A stretch of DNA of 49,344 nucleotides from Gammaproteobacteria bacterium (GTDB lineage: Bacteria; Pseudomonadota; Gammaproteobacteria; Pseudomonadales; Balneatricaceae). Positions 37,501-46,085 of this stretch are shown here, one piece after another (positions within the stretch are counted from its first letter, which is position 1; each line of letters opens with the position of its first letter). The DNA lies in the NCBI GenBank assembly GCA_030748435.1, contig JASMLZ010000067.1:1-49344 (forward strand), read 5' to 3'. Under the pieces are notes generated by a model. The model did no database searches and had not been told where the DNA came from. It worked only from the letters and a program-made list of their open reading frames with translations. The position numbers and the translations under genes were made by a program.

Positions 37501-38280
37501 ATGAAGATAGTTAAAGTTACAAATAAAATTGCCTTGGTTTCTGTCATTGGGCTGATGTATTGGGTCTTTATTTTCGTTTGCACCACAGTATTTGGATTTA
37601 AAGTGTTCCGGGAAAATATGACCGAAATGTTCTTATTAAGCATCTTGGGGATTTTTGCTATTTTAGCCGGCTCAATAATATTGAATATTATGTTTAATCT
37701 TACTGCCATTGCCGAGGAAAAGCGGGCCATCGAAGTTAAAGTTGCAAAACCAGTGCTCTCAATGATCATATTTTTTGGTTCATTCCTGGTGTTATTTTTG
37801 GCATTGCTCTTCGGAGATATTTTAACCACAAGGCAGAAGGAAACGTTTCTTGTTGTCGCTGCCTCAGATTTGGTCAAGGAAGAAAGTGATACTATTTCAA
37901 GGTTGTCAAATTACTCATTCTCAAGAAAATATCTAGATAGCAGCTCACAAAATATCAAACTACTAAGTAGGGTTGAGGAGAAGTTTCCTGCTATTACAGT
38001 AATTGTCAGAGATGAAATTCAAGGTAAACCCTATTTACTGGGCTTTAGTGCTTACAACCACTTCAAGGATAATAAGGAGCCGCAAAAAGCAAACTATATA
38101 CTAAGTACGTCCAGTGAAGAGCGTAAATATTTAAACGCCGTTTTCAGCGAAGATATTAAAGAGCACTGGTTCTCGGCCAATGACGGTAGGTATGAAATAT
38201 ATTTCCCAGTAAAAACCGCAAATGGTGTCATAGTATTGCATTTTTCACAGTATAGTCGCTATGGGAAAATGGGCTCATAA
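37501..38280 (+). CDS. Three-helix membrane protein with a periplasmic domain
   Basis: The 259-residue product is not recognised. Hydrophobic segments lie at about 10-33, 42-66 and 84-106. The remaining ~150 residues are soluble and, if the N-terminus is inside, face the periplasm: an alpha/beta pattern with DIKEHWFSANDGRYEIYFPVKTANGVIVLHFSQY at the C-terminus, reminiscent of a small-ligand-binding PAS/Cache-like fold. There is no kinase, cyclase or methyl-acceptor domain in the gene, so if it is a sensor it signals through a partner. The AT content is higher than in sbcB and gcvT on either side. It is a lone gene and the ribosome site is weak. Confidence 0.75.
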   Translation: MKIVKVTNKIALVSVIGLMYWVFIFVCTTVFGFKVFRENMTEMFLLSILGIFAILAGSIILNIMFNLTAIAEEKRAIEVKVAKPVLSMIIFFGSFLVLFLALLFGDILTTRQKETFLVVAASDLVKEESDTISRLSNYSFSRKYLDSSSQNIKLLSRVEEKFPAITVIVRDEIQGKPYLLGFSAYNHFKDNKEPQKANYILSTSSEERKYLNAVFSEDIKEHWFSANDGRYEIYFPVKTANGVIVLHFSQYSRYGKMGS

Positions 38281-38496
38281 TGGAATAGTCGGTGTTCTAT
38301 AATCTATAGCCTGTCAAAGACCAGACTAGGGATGTTATTGGGCAGTCTGATGTAAGCGAGCAATAGAGAACAATACTGTAGCTGCAAAGTCTCTATAAGA
38401 TAAGAAAGCCATCTAAGCAGCAGACTGCAGTTCAGGTTGATCAATGACAACCACTCCACCAACCCGAATCCGCAATAATCAACGCTGCAGTAGCAA

Positions 38497-39621
38497 TCAA
38501 CCGCGATAATAGCGCTGTGGCACAAACGGCATCGGCGCCACACGACAAGGTAAGAGCTTGCCCCTTACCTGAGCAAATACCTGACTATCCACTGTTGCCG
38601 CTGCGGCATCCACATAGGCCATGGCAATAGGTACTCCCAAGGTTGGGCTAAAGCCACCGGAAGTCACTTTGCCAATAACCTGACCATCGGCATTGACTAT
38701 GTCCACTCCTTCACGCACCGGAGCGCGACCTTCCGGCAATAAACCCACTCGCAACTGAGCGGGCTGGGCAGCCAATTCAGCAAATACCTTGGCGGCTCCC
38801 GGGAAGCCCCCTTCTCGCTCGCCTCCTGGACGGCGGGCTTTTTGCATAGCCCATAGAAGATTGGCGGCAACAGGCGTGGTAGTCTGATCAAGGTCATGAC
38901 CATAAAGACATAGACCCGCCTCTAAACGCAAAGAGTCACGGGCCCCCAAACCAATCCATTCCACCTCATCAAAGGCCAGCAGTGTAGCTGCCAGTGCTTC
39001 AGCACGATCATTGGGTACAGAAATTTCTACTCCGTCTTCACCCGTGTAACCGGCACGGCCAACAAAGCAATCATGCCCTAAAATGGCAACCGGTTTGCCA
39101 TCCATAAAGCGCATATCGGCAACTTCCGGAGCCAAACGAGCCAGCACTTCGACGGCCTTGGGCCCCTGCAAAGCCAGCAAAGCACGATCCGATAGCTCCT
39201 CCATAATAATATCAGCCGGCAGGTTAGCTCGCAGATGAGCTATATCCTGTGCTTTACAGGCGGCGTTAACTACCACATAAAAACCATCCTCTACCCGGGT
39301 CACCATCAGGTCATCCATAATGCAGCCATCAGCATTGGTGAACATGCCATAGCGCTGACGCCCCACAGCCAAATCCACATAATTAGCTGGAATCAACGCC
39401 TCCAGAGCCAGCGCCACAGCCTCTACTGAGGGCCCCGAGAGTTTTAACTGGCCCATATGGGAAACATCAAATAACCCTGCCGCAGCGCGGCAATGCAGAT
39501 GTTCCTGCTTGACTCCCAAAGGATATTGCACCGGCATTTCATAACCGGCAAAGGGTACCATTTTGGCACCAGCTTCCATATGCATGGCATGGAAAGGAGT
39601 AATCAATAGACTATCAGACAT
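38497..39621 (-). CDS. gcvT: Aminomethyltransferase, glycine cleavage T protein
   Basis: The 374-residue product transfers the methylene group from the aminomethyl-lipoyl H protein to tetrahydrofolate, releasing ammonia. Signature sequences: MVPFAGYEMPVQYPLGVKQEH, LFDVSHMGQ, GYTGEDGVEISV (folate-site region) and LGARDSLRLEAGLCLYGHDL. GGGGG precedes the ATG. Unlike E. coli, gcvT is separated from gcvHP and is divergent, with an XRE-cupin regulator gene between. Its promoter carries the palindrome at 39833-39848 between -35 and -10, giving direct repression by the binding factor. Confidence 0.97.
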   Translation of the reverse strand: MSDSLLITPFHAMHMEAGAKMVPFAGYEMPVQYPLGVKQEHLHCRAAAGLFDVSHMGQLKLSGPSVEAVALALEALIPANYVDLAVGRQRYGMFTNADGCIMDDLMVTRVEDGFYVVVNAACKAQDIAHLRANLPADIIMEELSDRALLALQGPKAVEVLARLAPEVADMRFMDGKPVAILGHDCFVGRAGYTGEDGVEISVPNDRAEALAATLLAFDEVEWIGLGARDSLRLEAGLCLYGHDLDQTTTPVAANLLWAMQKARRPGGEREGGFPGAAKVFAELAAQPAQLRVGLLPEGRAPVREGVDIVNADGQVIGKVTSGGFSPTLGVPIAMAYVDAAAATVDSQVFAQVRGKLLPCRVAPMPFVPQRYYRG

Positions 39622-39649
39622 AATGCCCCCAAAAGATTAATTGAGACCT

Positions 39650-39712
39650 TTACACGGTGGTTATTGGACTCTGTGACAGCACTAAAAACGTATTCATTTG
39701 GTTATTTATCAT
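39650..39712 (-). CDS. Possible 20-residue leader peptide before gcvT
   Basis: ATG 39712 opens MINNQMNTFLVLSQSPITTV with stop TAA at 39650-39652, 28 bp before the gcvT start. GAGGGAG (39720-39726) is spaced 7 bases before its ATG, a strong ribosome site. There is no run of glycine or serine codons, so it does not look like a simple attenuation peptide. It may just be a chance frame in the roughly 190-nt leader. Confidence 0.35.
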   Translation of the reverse strand: MINNQMNTFLVLSQSPITTV

Positions 39713-39821
39713 ATCTAAACTCCCTCTTTGCGTGCGTTTTTACCTTGTCACAGAACAAAATACCGGGTCGTGCCAAGACCTCGAAGTGGATTATCAAGTT
39801 CTACTCGCTAAGTTGAGGGCG

Positions 39822-39850
39822 ATTATAGGGAAGTTTCCTATAGGAAACAA
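39822..39850 (-). promoter_or_regulatory. gcvT promoter
   Basis: Minus strand: -35 TTGTTT (39845-39850), a 17-base spacer, consensus -10 TATAAT (39822-39827). The start of transcription would be near 39815, leaving a leader of about 190 nt. Confidence 0.75.
39833..39848. promoter_or_regulatory. Operator palindrome in the gcvT promoter
   Basis: GTTTCCTATAGGAAAC is a perfect 16-bp palindrome. Most of it lies between the -35 and -10 of the gcvT promoter, overlapping the -35. Its 14-bp core recurs at the gcvH promoter. It is the likely binding site of the regulator encoded at 40056-40679. Confidence 0.72.
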
Positions 39851-40055
39851 ATTTTCTTAATAAAAATTTAGTGCTGATGTCTAAACACCATAGTTAAGCG
39901 CACCAATCTGCTCTGGCAAGGGTAATTATCGAAGGGGAGCTAAAAAACATATCAATTCGTCATGGTCAACACAGCAATCCCTGCCCAATAAACCCATAGC
40001 CAGGCAATCACCGTGTTATTATGCTTTGCACGATAAGCAAATTTACGGGCCTTGG

Positions 40056-40679
40056 TTAGCGGGCAACCACCCACAACACCAAAGCATCCTGCTGACTCAG
40101 ACTCACCAGGCCATGCCCCATATTGGCGTCATAATACATACTATCACCAGCTTGCAAGGCGATCGGTTCGTAAAATTCTGTGTACAGGGCCACCTCCCCT
40201 TCAAGTACCAAAAGAAATTCTTCGCCTTCATGACGCACCCAATCAGAAAAATCATCAAAGCTACGCGCCCTTACTCGTGTCTTAAAAGGAATCATCTTCT
40301 TACGTGCCAATTCCGTAGATAATAGCTCGTGTTCGTAGGTACTAGTGGGATGTGAGGTACCCTCACCCGCCCGAGTCAGCACACGGCGACCAGAGGCCAT
40401 AGCGTTCTTTGGCGCAGCAAACAATTGGGGAATATCAATATTTAAACCATTGGCCAGTTTTTGCACCGCCGTAAAGGTCGGTGATATCTGCTCATTTTCA
40501 ATCTTGGAAAGCGTTGACCGAGCCAAACCAGTCTTTTGACTCGCTTCTTCCAGAGTAAGATTCATATTCTTACGAATTTCCCGCAGGCGCTGCCCTAATT
40601 GCAGTGGTTCTACAGTGCTTTCAGCGCCGGATCCGGATTCAATTTTCAGCTCTGGCATATCTGGTTGTTCCGCAGACAT
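40056..40679 (-). CDS. XRE-cupin transcriptional regulator, probable regulator of gcvT and gcvHP
   Basis: The 207-residue product has an N-terminal XRE/Cro helix-turn-helix (about 30-85: LRLREIRKNMNLTLEEASQ is approximately its first part, followed by KTGLARSTLSKIENEQISPT) and a C-terminal cupin (about 125-205: HEGEEFLLVLEGEVALY and LQAGDSMYYDANMGHGLVSL). This architecture is that of PuuR/SutR-type regulators, where the cupin binds a small effector. AGGAG precedes ATG 40679. It sits between divergent gcvT and gcvHP, whose promoters share one palindrome. The effector may be glycine or a one-carbon compound; that is inference. Confidence 0.88.
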   Translation of the reverse strand: MSAEQPDMPELKIESGSGAESTVEPLQLGQRLREIRKNMNLTLEEASQKTGLARSTLSKIENEQISPTFTAVQKLANGLNIDIPQLFAAPKNAMASGRRVLTRAGEGTSHPTSTYEHELLSTELARKKMIPFKTRVRARSFDDFSDWVRHEGEEFLLVLEGEVALYTEFYEPIALQAGDSMYYDANMGHGLVSLSQQDALVLWVVAR

Positions 40680-40804
40680 GATACTCTCCTAAATTCTTAA
40701 GCAAGTGGGCCATAAAGGCAGCACGCATCCTAACACGAGCCGCCACAGAGCGCTATTTAGCTATGCTATATAAGATAACCAGAACATAACTGCATATTAC
40801 ATAT

Positions 40805-40820
40805 GTTTCCTATAGGAAAT
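40805..40820. promoter_or_regulatory. Operator palindrome at the gcvH promoter
   Basis: GTTTCCTATAGGAAAT contains the same 14-bp core, TTTCCTATAGGAAA, as the gcvT operator. It abuts the -35 of the gcvH promoter (1 base between) and also lies upstream of the regulator gene itself, which reads the other way. Confidence 0.72.
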
Positions 40821-40821
40821 T

Positions 40822-40850
40822 TTGTTGATTGAGTTTTCCTGAAATGTTAT
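40822..40850 (+). promoter_or_regulatory. gcvHP promoter
   Basis: -35 TTGTTG (40822-40827), a 17-base spacer, -10 TGTTAT (40845-40850), 69 bp before gcvH. The spacer contains TTTTCCTGAAA, a partial second copy of the operator. It is weaker than the gcvT promoter. Confidence 0.55.
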
Positions 40851-40918
40851 CCTGCCCCCAATTCATTGGCTGTTATTGCCAATGCCTAAATCAACTATTT
40901 AACAGGAAGGAGTATGCT

Positions 40919-41311
40919 ATGAGCAACATCCCCGCCGAATTGCGCTATACCAGCACTCACGAATGGGTCGTCGACAACGGTGACGGCACCGTAACCATTG
41001 GCATTACTGATCACGCCCAAGAACTGTTGGGTGACATTGTGTTTGTAGAAGCTGTTGATAGCGACCGTGAACTGGCAGCTGGTGAAGAATATACGGTCAT
41101 CGAATCGGTAAAGGCTGCATCTGACTCCTACGCCCCCATCAATGGCACCGTTATTGCGTTTAACGAAGCTCTGGAAGATGCACCTGAGACCATTAACGAA
41201 GAGCCTTATACCGATGGCTGGATCGTCAAAATGCAGGTGGCTGATCATGCCGAACTGGATGGGCTGCTGGATGCTGAGGGCTACGCTGAAGTCGTTGCCA
41301 ACGAAGCCTAA
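40919..41311 (+). CDS. gcvH: Glycine cleavage H protein
   Basis: The 130-residue lipoyl carrier shuttles the aminomethyl group between GcvP, GcvT and the dihydrolipoyl dehydrogenase. The lipoylated lysine is in ESVKAASD (about residue 65). Start ATG 40919 (MSNIPAELRYTSTHEW) has AGGAAGG upstream; a frame from 40829 begins inside the promoter. It precedes gcvP by 68 bp in the same transcript. Length is typical. Confidence 0.97.
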   Translation: MSNIPAELRYTSTHEWVVDNGDGTVTIGITDHAQELLGDIVFVEAVDSDRELAAGEEYTVIESVKAASDSYAPINGTVIAFNEALEDAPETINEEPYTDGWIVKMQVADHAELDGLLDAEGYAEVVANEA

Positions 41312-41379
41312 GTAGTCACTAGCACTCACCCTTTGTCTGACACTATTTACGGCCTGATGGCCAATATACGAGGTTTACC

Positions 41380-44271
41380 ATGTCGAACCAGCCGCGCCTG
41401 TCTGATTTGATTCAAGAGCAAGACTTTATCCAGCGTCATATTGGCCCAGGCCAGGACGACACCCAAGCTATGCTGGATTATTTACAGGTATCCAGTGCCG
41501 ACGAACTGCTGCAACAAACTGTGCCCAGCAGTATTCGTCTGTCCCAACCACTGGCCTTACCGAGCCCCGTATGTGAAAGTCAGACGCTCGCCAAGCTACA
41601 GGCTATGGCGGCTAAGAATCAGCTCAAAACCTCCTGTATTGGCATGGGCTACAGCAATACTTTGGTGCCTCATGTTATTCTCCGTAACGTTATGGAAAAC
41701 CCTGCATGGTATACGGCCTATACACCTTATCAACCGGAAATTTCGCAAGGTCGTCTGGAAGCTCTGCTTAATTACCAGCAAATGGTTATGGATCTTACCG
41801 GCATGGAGCTGGCCAACGCCTCCCTGTTGGACGAAGCCACAGCGGCAGCCGAGGCCATGGCTTTATGTAAGCGCGCCAATAAGAAAAAGTCTGTCACCTT
41901 TATGGTGGACGCCAATACCCATCCACAAAACCTGTCAGTTATGCGCGCCCGTGCCGAATACTTTGGTTTTGAGATTGTGGTTGGCAATCCGGCGACCGAG
42001 CTGGATCAGCATGATGTGTTTGGGGTATTGGTTCAGTATCCGGGCAGCAATGGCGACATTGTAGACTTACAAGCCATTTGTGATGCCGCCCATGCTCAAA
42101 ATGCACTGGTAGCGGTCGGGGCCGATATTATGAGTCTGGTACTATTAAAGGCGCCAGGCCATCTGGGTGCTGATGTCGTATTTGGCAGCAGCCAGCGATT
42201 TGGCGTACCTATGGGCTTTGGTGGCCCACACGCGGCTTTCTTTGCCAGCAAAGATAAGTACAAGCGTTCTATTCCAGGCCGCATCATCGGTGTTTCTATC
42301 GATAGTAAAGGCAATCAGGCACTGCGTATGGCCATGCAAACTCGCGAACAGCATATCCGTCGCGAAAAAGCCAACTCCAATATATGCACAGCGCAAGCCC
42401 TGTTAGCCAATATGTCCTCTTTTTATGCGGTTTATCATGGGCCACAAGGTCTGCGCACCATCGCCACCCGTATTCAAGCCTTTACCGCTATGCTAGCCCA
42501 GTTACTGCAAGAACAAGGCTTTGCTGTGGCCAACCAGCATTTCTTTGACACCCTGACCATTAACACTGGCGACCAGACTCAAGCCATTAGCCAACGCGCT
42601 GTAGCGGCTGGCTACAATCTGCGTTGTGACAAGCACGATAGCCTGGGTATCAGTCTGGATGAAACAACACGTCTGGAAGACTTGCTCCAACTGGCTAGTG
42701 TGTTTAGTGATAAACCATGCCAGGCAGACCCCGAAGCTCTGTACGCTGCTGTCAGCGCCAGCCAGCAAGGTATGCCTGCCGATTTACAGCGCCAAGATGC
42801 GATCTTAAGTCACCCGGTATTTAACAGCTACCATAGCGAAACCGATATGCTGCGTTATCTGAAGCAGTTGGAAAACAAGGACTTCTCTTTGGTGCACGGT
42901 ATGATACCGCTTGGCTCTTGCACCATGAAGCTAAACGCCAGTGTACAGATGGCACCGGTAACCTGGCCTGAATTTGCCAATATGCATCCCTTTGCTCCAG
43001 TGGACCAGACTCAGGGTTATATGGAGTTGATTCGCTCTCTGGAAGCACAACTGGTAGAGATTACCGGTTACGACAAGATTTCCATGCAACCCAACTCAGG
43101 GGCTCAAGGCGAGTATGCCGGCCTGATTGCCATTCGCAAATACCAGGCCAGCATTGGCGAAGGACACCGCAATATCTGCCTGATTCCCAGTTCGGCCCAT
43201 GGCACCAATCCAGCCAGTGCCGCCATGGTAGATATGAAGGTTATTGTGACCCGTTGTGATGAACTGGGTAATGTAGACGTTGCCGACTTGCGCGCCAAAG
43301 CCGAAGAGCATGCGGAAAACCTGTCCTGCCTGATGATCACCTATCCATCCACCCATGGTGTGTATGAGCAGGATATCAAAGAAATCTGCGACATTATCCA
43401 CGACAAGGGTGGTCAAGTGTATATGGATGGTGCCAATATGAACGCTCAGGTGGGCATTAGCAAACCAGGCCTTATTGGCTCTGATGTATCTCACCTTAAC
43501 CTGCATAAAACCTTTGCTATTCCCCATGGTGGTGGTGGCCCCGGCATGGGCCCTATTGGTGTGAAAGCCCATCTGGCGCCATTTTTGGCCAACCACCCTG
43601 TGGTACCAGTGCATGACGAACAAAATAGTAATGAGGCCATTTCTGCCGCACCTTACGGCAGTGCTTCTATCTTGACGATATCCTGGGCCTATATCACCCT
43701 TCTGGGTGCTCAGGGGTTGCAGGAATCAACCACCATGGCCATTGTTAATGCCAACTATATGGCGACCCGCTTGGCTGAGCACTTCCCCATCCTCTATCGG
43801 GGTAATCATGACCGCATAGCCCACGAATGTATCGTGGATATTCGCCCGATCAAAGAAGCAACAGGGGTCAGTGAAGAAGATATTGCCAAGCGGCTGATGG
43901 ACTATGGCTTCCACGCACCAACCATGTCGTTCCCAGTGGCTGGTACCTTGATGATTGAGCCTACGGAATCCGAATCCAAGAGTGAAATAGATCGCTTCTG
44001 TGATGCTATGGCTTCGATTCGAGCCGAAATCAAAAAGATTGAAGAAGGCGAATGGAGCCCGAAAGCCAATCCGCTCAAGATGGCGCCGCATACACAAGCC
44101 GATTTGGCCAGTCATGGCTGGAACCGTGGTTACTCTCGCACTGTTGCCGCCTTCCCCAGTGCAGCCACCAAAGCGGCCAAGTTCTGGCCAACAGTAAATC
44201 GTATCGACAATGTCTATGGTGACCGTAATCTGGTGTGCACCTGCCCACCTATTGAGGCTTACGAAGACTAA
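41380..44271 (+). CDS. gcvP: Glycine dehydrogenase (decarboxylating), P protein
   Basis: The 963-residue homodimeric-type P protein decarboxylates glycine with PLP and passes the aminomethyl group to GcvH. The N-terminal half (about 1-460) and C-terminal half (about 461-963) are both PLP-enzyme-like. The PLP lysine is in [21 protein letters not shown] (C-terminal half). [12 protein letters not shown] and [12 protein letters not shown] are other conserved blocks. GAGG precedes the ATG. It follows gcvH in the operon whose control region carries the palindrome shared with gcvT. Confidence 0.98.
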   Translation: MSNQPRLSDLIQEQDFIQRHIGPGQDDTQAMLDYLQVSSADELLQQTVPSSIRLSQPLALPSPVCESQTLAKLQAMAAKNQLKTSCIGMGYSNTLVPHVILRNVMENPAWYTAYTPYQPEISQGRLEALLNYQQMVMDLTGMELANASLLDEATAAAEAMALCKRANKKKSVTFMVDANTHPQNLSVMRARAEYFGFEIVVGNPATELDQHDVFGVLVQYPGSNGDIVDLQAICDAAHAQNALVAVGADIMSLVLLKAPGHLGADVVFGSSQRFGVPMGFGGPHAAFFASKDKYKRSIPGRIIGVSIDSKGNQALRMAMQTREQHIRREKANSNICTAQALLANMSSFYAVYHGPQGLRTIATRIQAFTAMLAQLLQEQGFAVANQHFFDTLTINTGDQTQAISQRAVAAGYNLRCDKHDSLGISLDETTRLEDLLQLASVFSDKPCQADPEALYAAVSASQQGMPADLQRQDAILSHPVFNSYHSETDMLRYLKQLENKDFSLVHGMIPLGSCTMKLNASVQMAPVTWPEFANMHPFAPVDQTQGYMELIRSLEAQLVEITGYDKISMQPNSGAQGEYAGLIAIRKYQASIGEGHRNICLIPSSAHGTNPASAAMVDMKVIVTRCDELGNVDVADLRAKAEEHAENLSCLMITYPSTHGVYEQDIKEICDIIHDKGGQVYMDGANMNAQVGISKPGLIGSDVSHLNLHKTFAIPHGGGGPGMGPIGVKAHLAPFLANHPVVPVHDEQNSNEAISAAPYGSASILTISWAYITLLGAQGLQESTTMAIVNANYMATRLAEHFPILYRGNHDRIAHECIVDIRPIKEATGVSEEDIAKRLMDYGFHAPTMSFPVAGTLMIEPTESESKSEIDRFCDAMASIRAEIKKIEEGEWSPKANPLKMAPHTQADLASHGWNRGYSRTVAAFPSAATKAAKFWPTVNRIDNVYGDRNLVCTCPPIEAYED

Positions 44272-44339
44272 GCTATCACAGGCAGTAAATCTTATCTGCC
44301 TAAAATATTGTCATTGTCGCCTTAATGGGCGCCGCGCAA

Positions 44340-44378
44340 CAATCTCTTGCAGTCACTAGTAACCACTGCAAGAGATTG
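44340..44378. repeat. 14-bp perfect inverted repeat after gcvP
   Basis: CAATCTCTTGCAGT (44340-44353) and ACTGCAAGAGATTG (44365-44378) are exact inverted copies around an 11-base loop. There is no U-tract after it, so it could be a non-canonical terminator for gcvHP or a repeat element. A weaker 6-bp stem (AGGCAG/CTGCCT) lies at 44280-44301. Confidence 0.55.
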
Positions 44379-44416
44379 CCGCGTCTCTATGTTCCTCGCA
44401 AACACGTTAGCAGTAA

Positions 44417-44582
44417 TTTAACCTAGATTCCGCAGTTGAATGCGTGTTGAAGCGAGTTTTTTTAACTAGCTTAAACCTGCATAGTGCTTCACCCAACTGG
44501 CGAATGGTACTTCTGTCAAATACTTTTCATGTTCAATACGTTAAAAGACGAATGAACGGTCAACTGCGGAATCTAGGTTTAA
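44417..44582. mobile_element. MITE with IS1380-like ends and TTTAA target duplication
   Basis: The 156-bp element (44422-44577) has perfect 18-bp terminal inverted repeats, CCTAGATTCCGCAGTTGA and TCAACTGCGGAATCTAGG, and is flanked by the direct repeat TTTAA (44417-44421, 44578-44582). CCTAGATTC is the known start of IS1380-family elements such as ISEcp1. There is no coding frame inside. The right-hand TTTAA supplies the stop codon of the adjacent transporter gene. It was probably mobilised by an IS1380-family transposase encoded elsewhere. Confidence 0.82.
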
Positions 44583-45787
44583 GCCTTGCCAAACCGCACC
44601 CAGTACATAAGCGACATGGACAATAAAGAACACACTGCCAACCCCAAAGCCAAAGGTGCCACACTATGGGTAATAGACATACCAATTAGACTGCCAATCG
44701 GAATAGATACCAGAGTCGAACCGGCACCAACAATAGAAGCCCCCATGCCTGCCACCTTGCCCAGCGGTTCCATAGCCAGAGCATTGAGGTTGCCAAATTG
44801 GAAACCAATACCCGAGAAGATAACAAACAGAAAGGTCATATAGTGCATAAGTGGCGGCACCCCAGCATATGCCTCAGTATAAAAATACAGGCTAACAGCG
44901 CCTAACAGCACCAATACATTGGTTATCTGCACCAACCTATACATGCCCCAGCGCATCACCAATTTGGCATTCAGTAAAGACGACACAATATTGGGCAATA
45001 CCAAGGCTGAAAAGTAGATGGGAAAAGCATCTCCCACCATATAAATATCCTGAAAAATCAACTGACTGGAACTTAAATAACCTAAAAAAGCCCCAAAAGT
45101 CATACCACTTACCAGGGTATAACCAGCGGCCACCCGATTGCTGATCACCGTGATAAAAGCCTGCCACAAAGCCGTTGGGTGAATGGAACGACGGTTTTCC
45201 GGTAGCAGGGTTTCATGCAAACGTAAATATACCCAAGTTGCCAACATCACCGCCACACAGATATACATAATAAAGATATACTGCCAAGGGCCCAGCCATA
45301 GCAATGCCTGACCCAGTAAGGGAGCCAACATGGGCGCCAGCATAAACACAGTGCCCACAAAGGACATCACTCGCGCCATAGGCCGCCCGCTAAAACAATC
45401 CCGCACCAGAGCCGACACCATAATCCGCGGGCCAGAAGCACCAACGCCTTGCAGAAACCGGCCCAACAACATCATTTCCAGAGACTCAGAGGCCATGGCA
45501 ATGGCACTGCCCATGGCCAATACCAGCAACCCTGCATAGATACTTGGCAAACGGCCCCAACGATCCGAAACAGGACCATAGATCAGCTGACCCAAGCCAA
45601 AGCCAGCAAATACACTGGTGATCACCAGTTGGATATCACTGCCAGTAACAGCAAAATCACGAGCCATAAAACCCAAGGCCGGCAACACGGCATCAATAGA
45701 TAAGGCCACACAGGACATTAAGCTGGCCACCAGAAAGATAAACTCAAGCATACTAATGCGCTGGGTAGCTACAGAGGAAACAGCCAT
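44579..45787 (-). CDS. Bcr/CflA-family multidrug MFS transporter
   Basis: The 402-residue product has about 12 hydrophobic segments and is a member of the Bcr/CflA drug-resistance family: ALSIDAVLPALGFMARDFAVTGSDIQLV at the N-terminus, then GFGLGQLIYGPVSDRWGRLP, the family version of MFS motif A, and GRFLQGVGASGPRIMVSALVRD. It exports an unknown drug or metabolite by proton antiport. The stop codon (TAA) lies in the target duplication of the MITE at 44422-44577, so the C-terminus is intact despite the insertion. Confidence 0.93.
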   Translation of the reverse strand: MAVSSVATQRISMLEFIFLVASLMSCVALSIDAVLPALGFMARDFAVTGSDIQLVITSVFAGFGLGQLIYGPVSDRWGRLPSIYAGLLVLAMGSAIAMASESLEMMLLGRFLQGVGASGPRIMVSALVRDCFSGRPMARVMSFVGTVFMLAPMLAPLLGQALLWLGPWQYIFIMYICVAVMLATWVYLRLHETLLPENRRSIHPTALWQAFITVISNRVAAGYTLVSGMTFGAFLGYLSSSQLIFQDIYMVGDAFPIYFSALVLPNIVSSLLNAKLVMRWGMYRLVQITNVLVLLGAVSLYFYTEAYAGVPPLMHYMTFLFVIFSGIGFQFGNLNALAMEPLGKVAGMGASIVGAGSTLVSIPIGSLIGMSITHSVAPLALGLAVCSLLSMSLMYWVRFGKA

Positions 45788-46085
45788 AGGGGTAATACAA
45801 TACAGATAGTTAACAAGCCGCCATCATACAGCAAAACCCACGCAAAGAGGGAGATGATAAATGACTGATTGAGTAGGTTTTTAACGCCGCCACAGGACAA
45901 AATAAGCATCGTGCAAAGGTCTCACTATGTCAATCCATATTGCCATACGTTAATATGGGCCAGCTTAAACGCAAGCAATGTAATCTCAGGTCACCAGCAT
46001 AGCCTAAATAAGTAATACTGCAGACTGGTAGCTTGATAGTTGCTTTAACTGATGACAACTTACCTGTTCCATAAAAGCCACCAAT

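Larger units (their letters stand above)
39713..40055. other. gcvT leader and promoter region
   Basis: This stretch between gcvT and the regulator gene holds the gcvT promoter and operator (39822-39850) and a long leader. CTGTGACA near 39755 and TGTCACAG at 39671-39678 are inverted across the leader. No glycine riboswitch pattern was seen, and nothing else is recognised. Confidence 0.5.

Noticed and set aside
37449-37877. Minus-strand frame of 142 residues
   Set aside because: It is the shadow of the plus-strand membrane protein gene at 37501-38280.
38304-38543. Minus-strand frame overlapping the gcvT 3' end
   Set aside because: It overlaps gcvT out of frame and has no family pattern.
39622-39822. 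Glycine riboswitch upstream of gcvT
   Set aside because: No tandem glycine aptamer sequences were seen; the region fits promoter, palindrome and leader only.
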